64,000 nt of DNA from Bacteroidota bacterium (GTDB taxonomy: Bacteria; Bacteroidota; Bacteroidia; Chitinophagales; BACL12), in assembly GCA_016718035.1 (NCBI GenBank), contig JADKEK010000001.1, positions 1,054,001 to 1,118,000 on the forward strand, given 5' to 3'. The notes beneath the pieces were generated by a model. It did not search any database. It was not told the DNA's origin and saw nothing but the letters and a program-made list of their open reading frames with translations. The position numbers were made by a program, and so were the translations under genes. Shown one piece after another: positions 18,467 through 26,122 of the stretch (positions within the stretch are counted from its first letter, which is position 1; every line of letters starts with the position of its first letter).

Positions 18467-19258
18467 CTCTCCGCCCCTCCGCGTGAAACAAATCATACAT
18501 GTAATTCATGAAATGTTTCTCGCAAAGGCGCTAAGTTGTTTGAATTATTTACTTGTTTTAATTTCAATAAATAAACCAATTCAAGCACGCAAAGGTAGAA
18601 CTGGTTTGCCAGCTTTGCGCGCTTGTAAACAAACCATATCTCTCATCATATAATCACTTCCCCTTGCGCCTTAGCGAGAACCGCTCCGCGCTCTCAAAAA
18701 CGATCCACATCACACATCCTATAATCAAGCTCTCCGCCCCTCCGCGTGAAACAAATCATACATGTAATTCACGAAATGTTTCTCGCAAAGGCGCTAAGTT
18801 GTTTGAATTATTTACTTGTTTTAATTTCAATAAATAAACCAATTCAAGCACGCAAAGGTAGAACTGGTTTACCAGCTTTGCGCGCTTAAAAACAACCCAT
18901 ATCACCCATCATACAATCATTAAAAACTTTGCGGCTTAGCGAGAACCGCTCCGCGCTCTCAAAAACAATCCACATCTTACATCATACAATCAAGCTCTCC
19001 ACCCCTCCGCGTGAAACAAATCATACATGTAATTCACGAAATGTTTCTCGCAAAGGCGCTAAGTTGTTTGAATTATTTACTTGTTTTAATTTCAATAAAT
19101 AAACCAATTCAAGCACGCAAAGGTAGAACTGGTTTACCAGCTTTGGGCGCTTAAAAACAAACCATATCTCTCATCATATAATCACTTCCCCTTGCGCCTT
19201 AGCGAGAACCGCTCCGCGCTCTCAAAAACAAACCACATCACACACCCCACATTAACAA
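18467..19258. repeat. Tandem array of a compound intergenic repeat, three units of about 264 bp
   Basis: Units start at 18467, 18730 and 18995 with CTCTCCRCCCCTCCGCG, giving periods of 263 and 265 bases. Each carries CGTGAAAC, TTTCTCGCAAAGGCGCTAAG, a hairpin CAAGCACGCAAAG...CTTTGCGCGCTTG, then GCGCCTTAGCGAGAACC and GCTCCGCGCTCTC. The third ends near 19258 and a fourth partial start (CCTCCGCGGCTTCGCGTG) lies at 19261. No coding frame is plausible. The same sequence blocks recur at 32.2 and 42.1 kb. Confidence 0.9.
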
Positions 19259-19301
19259 AACCTCCGCGGCTTCGCGTGAAAAAAAAACACACTACTATAA
19301 T

Positions 19302-19832
19302 TTATTTTACCAGTGGCTGATTCCAACCTAACACCCCACCTTGCAATGTATAAATAGTATTAAATCCTGAAGAAGACATTAAATCCGCCGCGCGACCGCT
19401 TCTTGCACCACTTCTGCAATACACTAAATATATTTTCGACTTATCCATTTTTTCCATTTGCTCAACAAAATCAGGCGCATTAAAATTAATATTCAATGCA
19501 TTTGGCATATGACCTTCCGCATATTCATCAGGTGTTCTCACATCAATTAATACCGTATTTTCAGTTCCAATTTTAGATGCAAAAACTTCAGGTTTTACAT
19601 CCTCATTTACTATTGATGATTGAATTGTAGTTGGATTTACTTCGCGATGTTCTTCATTTGTTTGTGCCGAACAGCTTGACGATGTAAATACCATCAATCC
19701 CAATAAAGCACCTATCAATGTACTCATATATTTATTTTGGCTCAAGGGACAAATCCCGAATGCACATCCAAAAACTTTCCAATATAAGAAGCCTGCAAGC
19801 CCGCCGCCAATAATTACCAGTAATATTGTCAT
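19302..19832 (-). CDS. DUF6132-rhodanese fusion membrane protein
   Basis: 176 residues. Residues 1-55 form two hydrophobic segments around GCAFGICPLSQNKYMSTLIGALLG, resembling the small DUF6132 membrane family. The rest is a rhodanese domain with VLIDVRTPDEYAEGHMPNALNI and active-site loop YCRSGARSGRA, which carries the persulfide-forming Cys. The two are usually separate proteins, so this is a fusion tethering a sulfurtransferase to the membrane. Last gene of the 19.3-22.3 kb operon, 12 bases after thioredoxin. Confidence 0.8.
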   Translation of the reverse strand: MTILLVIIGGGLAGFLYWKVFGCAFGICPLSQNKYMSTLIGALLGLMVFTSSSCSAQTNEEHREVNPTTIQSSIVNEDVKPEVFASKIGTENTVLIDVRTPDEYAEGHMPNALNINFNAPDFVEQMEKMDKSKIYLVYCRSGARSGRAADLMSSSGFNTIYTLQGGVLGWNQPLVK

Positions 19833-19844
19833 AATAGTTCTGTT

Positions 19845-20149
19845 TTAAATATGTTTATTTATTTCCTGCGTTAACATAGACAAAGGCACAACACCTGACT
19901 GTCGCCAGACAGGTTTACCTTGTTTAAATAAAATCATGGTTGGTACGCCTTGAATTTGATACTGTGCCGCTACCGAAGGATTTTTGTCAACATCCACCTT
20001 TATCACACGCACTTTCTCCGCATAATTTCCGGCAAATTGTTTCAGAATTGGCGCAAGGGTTTTGCAAGGCCCACACCATTCAGCAAAAAGTCGATAAGAA
20101 CAGGTTGTTCCGACTGAATAATATCCGTAAAACTGCTTCTTTGTGCCAT
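19845..20149 (-). CDS. trxA: Thioredoxin, frame broken near the N-terminus
   Basis: Disulfide reductase with active site WCGPCK, then VRVIKVDVDKNPSVAAQYQIQGVPTMILF (cis-Pro). The natural start is ATG 20149 (MAQRSSFTDIIQSEQPVLIDF), but this frame leaves the rest at a run of five A (20095-20099, plus strand); six would restore DFFAEWCGPCK. The alternative upstream start gives a non-thioredoxin N-terminus. A 20-bp palindrome is embedded in the codons for KPVWRQSG. It lies between the TPMT-like and rhodanese genes in the operon. A consensus error is likelier than loss. Confidence 0.8.
19894..19913. repeat. Micro-palindrome inside thioredoxin coding sequence
   Basis: CCTGACTGTCGCCAGACAGG matches the intergenic palindrome at 3915-3934 at 17 of 20 positions, with changes that largely keep self-complementarity. 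In frame it encodes part of KPVWRQSG. Confidence 0.55.
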
Positions 20150-20204
20150 ACCTTTTATAACACACAAAATTCGTTATTCGTTCTATCCAAAATTGTGACT
20201 TTTG

Positions 20205-20801
20205 TCACGACAGCTTTTTAAAAATGACAAATATTTCGTTGCCAAGTCGTTTTTCGTGAGAGTTGTAGCAACCTGCCATGGTGTGCACAAAAAATTTATC
20301 TTTAAATAAGGCCAAATATTCTTCCTGAGTGCCACCAAACGGAGGGCCCGGTTTTTCGAAATGGGTCTTAAACATTACCCCTGCAATTTTACCTTCGGGT
20401 TTCAGCAAGGTAAACATGTGTTCAACATATTGCTTGCGCAATTGCGGGTCGAGCGCACAAAAAAATGTTTGTTCAACAACGATATCATATTGTCCTTCGT
20501 GTTTAAAAAAATCGGCATGAATTACACTGCAACATTTGCGTCCTTCTTCTCCCAACACCTTATTTAAACGTTCCACCGGACCTTCTGCGATGTCGATAAC
20601 GGTAACTTTGGTAAACCCTTGTTGCACCAGATATTCCGCTTCGTACGAATTGCCGCAACCCGGAATAAGTATGGCAACATCTTTATTGGTTAACTGGTCG
20701 AAATAAGCTTTCAAAGGAGGTGATACTTCGCCCATATCCCATCCGGTATCATGAAGTTTATATCTTTCTTCCCAATAATCTGCAGATAAAAAATCGCTCA
20801 T
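20205..20801 (-). CDS. TPMT-like SAM-dependent methyltransferase
   Basis: A 198-residue cytoplasmic methyltransferase of the thiopurine S-methyltransferase fold. Markers are WEERYKLHDTGWDMGEVSPPLKAYF, the SAM loop LIPGCGNSYEAEYL, VIDIAEGPVERL, VEQTFFCALDP and GPPFGGTQEEY. Relatives methylate thiols, sulfide or halides; with rhodaneses and thioredoxin nearby, a sulfur substrate is plausible but inferred. Its ATG overlaps the Crp/Fnr stop as TAATG, so it is translationally coupled to the regulator. Confidence 0.83.
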   Translation of the reverse strand: MSDFLSADYWEERYKLHDTGWDMGEVSPPLKAYFDQLTNKDVAILIPGCGNSYEAEYLVQQGFTKVTVIDIAEGPVERLNKVLGEEGRKCCSVIHADFFKHEGQYDIVVEQTFFCALDPQLRKQYVEHMFTLLKPEGKIAGVMFKTHFEKPGPPFGGTQEEYLALFKDKFFVHTMAGCYNSHEKRLGNEIFVIFKKLS

Positions 20802-21436
20802 TATTTTATTTTTTCAATTGCATTTCTGTGCAACTTAATTACACCATTTTGTTCCATCTTTTTTAGCAAACGAGAAATTACTTCTCTGGTAGAATTCAAA
20901 TCACTTGCAATTTGTTGATGCGTAATTTGCAGCATCGTAGTATTAAATTCTCCAAACTGACCATCCAAATAATTGAGCAGCCTTTCGTCCATATTTTTAA
21001 ATGCAATTTGATCAATCACATTCAATAAATCTTCAAAACGGGAGCGGTAAGTTTGCACTACAAAATAATACCAGGTTTTGTAGTCGCGCATTAAAATATC
21101 CATCAATTCGAGGGGTATTAAAATGGCAACAGTATCTTCCACTGCAACACCGGTAACTTCACTGGCTTTGTTTCTGGCTGCACAAATCATGGATAAAGCA
21201 CAACCTTCACCACCTTCCAGATAATACATAAAGTATTCACCACCATCATCACCTTCGCGATATAATTTGATTAAACCGTCCACAACCAGAATGGTAGTTT
21301 TAAAATAACCACCGGCATGCATGATCACTTCATCGCGGTTAAAAGTACGCATAGTACTAGCCTCAGCAATTTTATCAATTAGCTGAGGTTCAAAATGCGG
21401 GAAACGTTTGAGTAGCCCTTCCTTAATATCGTCCAT
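20801..21436 (-). CDS. Crp/Fnr family transcriptional regulator
   Basis: A 211-residue regulator: N-terminal cyclic-nucleotide-binding fold (residues about 15-120, with IMHAGGYFKTTILVVDGLIKLYREGDDGGEYFMYYLEGGEGCALS) and a C-terminal winged helix (ITHQQIASDLNSTREVISRLLKKMEQNGVIKL). There is no Fnr-type Cys cluster at the N-terminus; single Cys residues follow EGGEG and in MICAARN. It sits inside the operon it may control, and the palindromic promoter at 22308-22354 is a candidate target. Confidence 0.9.
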   Translation of the reverse strand: MDDIKEGLLKRFPHFEPQLIDKIAEASTMRTFNRDEVIMHAGGYFKTTILVVDGLIKLYREGDDGGEYFMYYLEGGEGCALSMICAARNKASEVTGVAVEDTVAILIPLELMDILMRDYKTWYYFVVQTYRSRFEDLLNVIDQIAFKNMDERLLNYLDGQFGEFNTTMLQITHQQIASDLNSTREVISRLLKKMEQNGVIKLHRNAIEKIK

Positions 21437-21450
21437 AGGACAAAATTAAA

Positions 21451-21705
21451 TCAGATTTCAGAATTGTTGCCCTTTTGTTTGAAATACCTGAGTAATGCAC
21501 CTCCCCCGCTGACTATAAATAAAACCCAGGGAGTGCCGTGTAATACCACGTCGAACCAATCCATGCCCGTCATGCCGACAGCACCACCCGCAATCCAGCG
21601 GATTTTACCTACAATATGCGGTTCAGGAGCAAAAGGTGCCAAACCCAACGTAAAACAAAACAGTAAAAAATATTTCCAGTTGTCGAAAAAGCTGTTAATT
21701 GACAT
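21451..21705 (-). CDS. Small two-helix membrane protein of the rhodanese operon
   Basis: About 84 residues from ATG 21705 (MSINSFFDNWKYFLLF). An upstream open extension to 21813 reads through the rhodanese gene in another frame and is rejected. Two hydrophobic stretches (YFLLFCFTLGLAPF and TPWVLFIVSGGGALL) flank IRWIAGGAVGMTGMDWFDVVLHG, a block seen in unnamed Bacteroidota proteins. Its start overlaps the rhodanese stop by 11 bases and it ends 14 bases before the Crp gene. Function unknown. Confidence 0.7.
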   Translation of the reverse strand: MSINSFFDNWKYFLLFCFTLGLAPFAPEPHIVGKIRWIAGGAVGMTGMDWFDVVLHGTPWVLFIVSGGGALLRYFKQKGNNSEI

Positions 21706-22006
21706 ATTTAGTGAGTTTATGCCAACTGCCTGCATTGTAAACCTGTGTAAATCCATTACTTTGCAACACACCTTTAGCTGCTCCGCTGCGCATGCCTGAA
21801 GCGCAACACACAATTACAGGTTTGTCTTTTTTAATTTTTTTCAGATTGCCTTTCAATTGGTCTAATGGAATATTTAACGAACCACGAATATTGCCTGAAC
21901 GGTATTCCTGTGGGGTGCGCACATCAACAATTACGGCACCATTTTCTATGAGTTCACTGTAATTAACAGTGCTGCCTCCAAATAATTTTTTTATAAAATC
22001 GAACAT
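21695..22006 (-). CDS. Rhodanese-like domain protein (second of two)
   Basis: A 103-residue single rhodanese domain: VIVDVRTPQEYRSGNIRGSLNIPLDQL, then the active-site loop VCCASGMRSGAA with the catalytic Cys, ending in WHKLTKYVN. The N-terminus (MFDFIKKLFGG) is amphipathic. A cytoplasmic sulfurtransferase carrying a persulfide. It starts 9 bases after the preceding rhodanese and its stop overlaps the next gene, giving tight coupling. Confidence 0.88.
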   Translation of the reverse strand: MFDFIKKLFGGSTVNYSELIENGAVIVDVRTPQEYRSGNIRGSLNIPLDQLKGNLKKIKKDKPVIVCCASGMRSGAAKGVLQSNGFTQVYNAGSWHKLTKYVN

Positions 22007-22015
22007 ATCAATATT

Positions 22016-22291
22016 TTAAACTAAACCATTAACTACTAACCAGCTTCCACCATTATAACATTGCTCAATACCCTGAGATGCCAAATATTGTGTTGCCTGT
22101 GCACTGCGCATACCTGAAGCACAAATTAGCACAATTGGTTTCGCCATGGTTTTAAATTCAGCTAAATTTTGTGGCACTTCATTTAATGGAATGTTTACTG
22201 AATCTGCAACATGTCCGCCCATAAACTCAGCCGGCGTTCTTACGTCAACAATACTTACTGTTGGTGATTTTAAGATAGTTTCTAATGTCAT
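22016..22291 (-). CDS. Rhodanese-like domain protein (first of two)
   Basis: 91 residues from ATG 22291 (MTLETILKSPTVSIVDVRTPAEF); the open frame continues to 22327 but this part lies across the promoter. It has VDVRTPAEFMGGHVADSVNIPL and active-site loop ICASGMRSAQATQYL. First gene of the seven-gene sulfur/thiol operon. The paralogue immediately downstream shares the CASGMRS loop, so the pair arose by duplication or act in sequence. Confidence 0.88.
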   Translation of the reverse strand: MTLETILKSPTVSIVDVRTPAEFMGGHVADSVNIPLNEVPQNLAEFKTMAKPIVLICASGMRSAQATQYLASQGIEQCYNGGSWLVVNGLV

Positions 22292-22307
22292 TTTCTTTAA
22301 TTTTAAG

Positions 22308-22354
22308 CAAAAGTAACAGTACACCAAAGTGGAGTTGGTGACAAAGGTTACTTT
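22308..22354 (-). promoter_or_regulatory. Promoter with nested inverted repeats, rhodanese operon
   Basis: On the minus strand TACTTTTG (TAnnTTTG) lies at 22308-22315, about 16 bases before the ATG. It is covered by an outer inverted repeat AAAGTAAC (22310-22317)/GTTACTTT (22347-22354) and an inner one CACCAA (22322)/TTGGTG (22335-22340). Overlap with the -7 element suggests an operator. Confidence 0.5.
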
Positions 22355-22389
22355 GAAAAATATTTGCTAAAGTTGAAAAAAATGTGCTG

Positions 22390-23237
22390 TTATTTTATCA
22401 TCACCATTTTACGTTTTATAAATCGATATCCATACCAACCTAATACTACAAAAATAAATAAAGGCCAAATGGTTGTGATAGAAATGATAAATTGTAAAAT
22501 AAACTTCCATCCATTGCCAAATGCAGTTTTAATTTTTGCACCAAATGTTGGTTTTTCAGCGATATAGGTATTTGGTGCATAAAATGAAATAGTCAATGTC
22601 GAATATGTGGTAAGCCCAGATAAATAATTTAATCTGCTCTGTGCAGTTTCAATTTCTGTGCGCACTTCGTTGAGTTGTTTTTCCATTTGAATAATGGCAT
22701 CCATTGTTTTACACTGTTTTAAGAGTTCATAATACCGCTCTTCCAATGCTTGTTTAATACGAATATGCGCAGTTAAATCTAAAAATTCGGTGGTGACATC
22801 TTCCGTGGTAATGTTTTTCGATTCCAATTTTCCGGCTTTATCGGAAATGTCCTTTAAAAAACATCAAATTGCGCAGCCGGAATTCTCACTATCATTTTTC
22901 GAGAGGCATTATAGTCGCTTTCATTAGATGTTTCTTCCGAAATATACCCACCATTGGCGGACAGCGCTGTTTTAATTACCACTTCAGTGGCATCGAGATT
23001 ATCGGAAGTAAAACTGATATTCCCTTTTTTAATCACCTTTCTTTCGCTCGCATAAGTGTTTGTTGGAGTAGTAGGTTGTTGTGCAGTTTGTTGAGCCGAC
23101 ACTACCTTATTACCGTTCGCATTTAAAATCTCCACCTCCGAGGGTTCGAGTGATTTATCAGTAAAATCTTTTTTCTGGTCACATGCAGTAAGCCCCAGGC
23201 CTAACACCAGCATGTATACAAATAAACTTCGTGGCAT
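22390..23237 (-). CDS. DUF4349 lipoprotein, frame interrupted
   Basis: A lipoprotein from ATG 23237 (MPRSLFVYMLVLGLGLTAC, lipobox ending in Cys) with the DUF4349 core: KKGNISFTSDNLDATEVVIKTALSANGGYISEE, MIVRIPAAQFDVF. After a frame change come ESKNITTEDVTTEFLDLTAHIRIKQALEERY, a coiled-coil MEKQLNEVRTEIE and a C-terminal membrane helix (FILQFIISITTIWPLFIFVVLGWYG). One extra base in the six-base homopolymer at 22856-22861 would fuse both frames (VFLKDISDKAGK). Members are anti-sigma-like or envelope proteins of unknown role. Confidence 0.78.
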
Positions 23238-23415
23238 AATAATTGGTTTAAGTGAAATAGATTGTTTGCCAATGAGATGCATGGTAGTTCACTTTGCATA
23301 AGCTCAAGTGTAAATGATTTGTAAAATCCCAAGCATTGGAAATCCGGTGTATGGGAGATGATGCCGCCTGCTATCCCGCAGAAAATAGTATTTTTAATAT
23401 TGTAAACACTCAAAC

Positions 23416-25806
23416 ATGCACAAAACATTTACAAAACCTCAGTTTGATTTATCCCAATTTTTTATCTGCTCTAAAACAAATTTTACTTATTATTTTCTAC
23501 TAGCCACATTGCTGTTAAATACAGGTTTGCACTTACATGCACAAGCTCCTGAAATTGAATGGGCTAAAAGTTATGGTGGCAGTGGTTCTGAAATTGCCCA
23601 TAAAGTTTTACTAACTGCTGATGGAGGCTATTATGTTGTTGGATATACCAGCTCAAATTCGGGAGATGTTGCGTTTAATAATGGGTCAATGGATTATTGG
23701 ATAATTAAACTCAATAGCACAGGTGATATTATATGGGAAAATACCTACGGTGGTTCCAATTATGATTATGCATTAAGCGCAGTTTTAACACCCGACGATG
23801 GTTGTATTTTAGTCGGCAAATCACAATCTAATGATGGCGATGCAACCGACAATCATGGATTTGATGATTATTTTGCTGTTCGTGTAGATAGCGATGGCAA
23901 TACCATTTGGAAAAAAAGTTATGGTGGTTCCAATTTTGAACAAGCCAAAGCAATTGTAGCTACCAACGATGGTAACTATGTAATGTATGGTTACTCCTAC
24001 TCCACCGATGGCGATAAATCAACAACTTATGGCGGTGCAGATATTTGGTTGGTAAAAATTAATCCTGATGGCGATATCATTTGGGAAAAATCGTACGGTG
24101 ATGCCGGTGAAAATTTTGGAGATGCAATTGTGCAAAGCAGCACAGGCGATTTTATATTAACCTGGCATATTGCAGGTGCCGGCGATTATCGATTAATGAA
24201 ATTATCTGCTGACGGTGATATAATTTGGAATCAAACGTATGGCGGAACAAATAATGATATTGCTTATGCCATTAAAGAAAATACAAGCGGTGGATTTATT
24301 ATTAATGGACAATCGAATTCTGTTGATGGCGATGTTGTAGGATTGCATGGAGTTGCAAGTGATATGTGGGCAATGGAAATTAATGTCGACGGAGCAATCA
24401 TCTGGAAAAAATGTTTCGGCGGCTCTGCAGATGAAATTGGCACTGATGTAATAATGAATAATTCCGGAAATTATGTTTTAGCCGGTATTGCAACAAGCGA
24501 TAATGATGGGGATGTTGTTGGTCATCACGGAGGTGCTTATTCAGGCGATTATTGGGTTGTCGAATTAGATGCAAGTCAAAATATTATTTGGCAACTTTCT
24601 TTAGGTGGCACGTCAACTGATGAATTAAATACGCTTCAACAAACACCTGATAATGGTTATATCGTGGCAGGCTGGTCAGCATCAGCCAATGGTGATGTTA
24701 CCGACCATATTTTTATTTTCGATTTCTGGGTGGTAAAACTCAGCAATAATTGCGAGGAATTAACATGGTATGCTGACGCGGACAACGATGGTTTCGGTAA
24801 TGTTTTAAGTATGCAGACTGCTTGTGATATGCCAAGTGGTTATGTTGCCAATGCTGATGATTGCAACGATGCCAACGCAGGTATTTTTCCGGGCAATACA
24901 GATATATGTAATGCAGTAGATGACGATTGTGATGGATTAACTGATGAAGATGTAGTTTTTACAACCTATTATTTTGATAATGATGATGATGGTTTTGGTG
25001 ATGTCGATATGGATACTATAACATGCAGTAGTATTTTTGGATATGTATTGGACAATACCGATTGCAACGACAGTAACGCATCTATTAATCCCGATGCAAC
25101 AGAAATTTGTAACGATTTAGACGATAATTGTAACGGTCTCAGCGATGAAAGTTTGCCTGAATATGTATTATATGCCGATGCTGATAGCGATACCTATGGC
25201 AATGCAGATTTGTATATTACATCATGTTATGCAGCAATAACAGGATATGTTGTTGATGCAACAGATTGTGATGACAGTAGCGCAGATATTAATCCAGCTG
25301 CAGATGAAATTTGTAATTCTTTGGATGATGATTGCGATGGATATACTGATGAAAATCTACCTTTCATTATTTATTACGAAGACGCCGACTCCGATACTTA
25401 TGGCAATGCAGATATAGATTCGTTAGCCTGTTTAACGCCAACTGGTTATGTTGCCAACAACACCGATTGTGATGACACCAATGCAGCAATTTATCCCGGT
25501 GCAACAGAAATATTGAATGGCTTAGATGACAATTGTGATGAATTAATTGATGAAGGTGTAGCTGTTCATGAGTTGTTACCTGATGCATTTATTCATATCA
25601 ATAATCCTGTAACCACCAACTTACAAATTAATTACAGCGGGACAGAAAATATTGATTTTTATATCATCACCATCACAGGTGAAAATATATATAAAGGTCA
25701 ACTCATAACTGGCGAAAACAATTTAGACATGAGTGCTTTTTCAAATGGGTTATACTTTGTGGTGACAAATAGTTTGAAGGTTGTTCGTTTTGAGAAAATA
25801 AATTGA
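23416..25806 (+). CDS. T9SS-exported protein with MopE-type metal-binding repeats
   Basis: 796 residues. After a hydrophobic signal (YYFLLATLLLNTGLHLHAQ) come about eight SYGGSGSE...DGGYYVVGYT-like blades (residues 40-440), a propeller-like array. Four MopE-type repeats follow (about 450-715), each DADxDxxG...C...GYV...DCxDxxAxIxPxAxEIxNxxDDxCDxxxDE. A Por-type C-terminal sorting domain ends the protein (NPVTTNLQINYSG...GLYFVVTNSLKVVRFEKIN). Asp-rich repeats suggest Ca2+ or other divalent metal binding. Surface or secreted; an adhesin-like role is a guess. Confidence 0.88.
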   Translation: MHKTFTKPQFDLSQFFICSKTNFTYYFLLATLLLNTGLHLHAQAPEIEWAKSYGGSGSEIAHKVLLTADGGYYVVGYTSSNSGDVAFNNGSMDYWIIKLNSTGDIIWENTYGGSNYDYALSAVLTPDDGCILVGKSQSNDGDATDNHGFDDYFAVRVDSDGNTIWKKSYGGSNFEQAKAIVATNDGNYVMYGYSYSTDGDKSTTYGGADIWLVKINPDGDIIWEKSYGDAGENFGDAIVQSSTGDFILTWHIAGAGDYRLMKLSADGDIIWNQTYGGTNNDIAYAIKENTSGGFIINGQSNSVDGDVVGLHGVASDMWAMEINVDGAIIWKKCFGGSADEIGTDVIMNNSGNYVLAGIATSDNDGDVVGHHGGAYSGDYWVVELDASQNIIWQLSLGGTSTDELNTLQQTPDNGYIVAGWSASANGDVTDHIFIFDFWVVKLSNNCEELTWYADADNDGFGNVLSMQTACDMPSGYVANADDCNDANAGIFPGNTDICNAVDDDCDGLTDEDVVFTTYYFDNDDDGFGDVDMDTITCSSIFGYVLDNTDCNDSNASINPDATEICNDLDDNCNGLSDESLPEYVLYADADSDTYGNADLYITSCYAAITGYVVDATDCDDSSADINPAADEICNSLDDDCDGYTDENLPFIIYYEDADSDTYGNADIDSLACLTPTGYVANNTDCDDTNAAIYPGATEILNGLDDNCDELIDEGVAVHELLPDAFIHINNPVTTNLQINYSGTENIDFYIITITGENIYKGQLITGENNLDMSAFSNGLYFVVTNSLKVVRFEKIN

Positions 25807-26122
25807 AATAATTAAATGTATTATTTGGAGCATCAGCCTTCCCGCTCCGAATAATAATTCCCAACCCGCTTTTCGCTGCAATCTTTGCTGAAATGCGCAA
25901 AGGATTTACGCTGCAATCGGGGCTATGGGGAAGGTAGATGTTTTGTTTTTAATAAATAAACTTTCTAATTGTAAATCTAACCTAAAATTGCCGGTAATGC
26001 TAAAATATAAAATGGTTTAACTAAGTTAATTCAGCATTTCATCAGCAAAATAGTAGATTTCACTCAAAACCGTTATTCGAATCAGACTTTTATTGTAATT
26101 TCACTTCGAAATCCTGTTTCAA
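25807..26122. repeat. Intergenic region with a GCTGCAATC inverted/direct repeat
   Basis: No gene. It holds GCTGCAATC twice (about 25878 and 25911) around a stem CTTTGC...GCAAAG, plus TTCCC/GGGAA-flanked GC-rich pieces, typical of a structured intergenic repeat downstream of the MopE gene. The remainder to 26122 is AT-rich and featureless. Confidence 0.45.

Noticed and set aside
18467..19258. CRISPR-like array
   Set aside because: Units are about 264 bases, near-identical over their whole length with no variable spacers, and no cas genes are near.
21706..21813. Extended N-terminus of the small membrane protein
   Set aside because: This stretch is an alternative frame of the rhodanese at 21695-22006.
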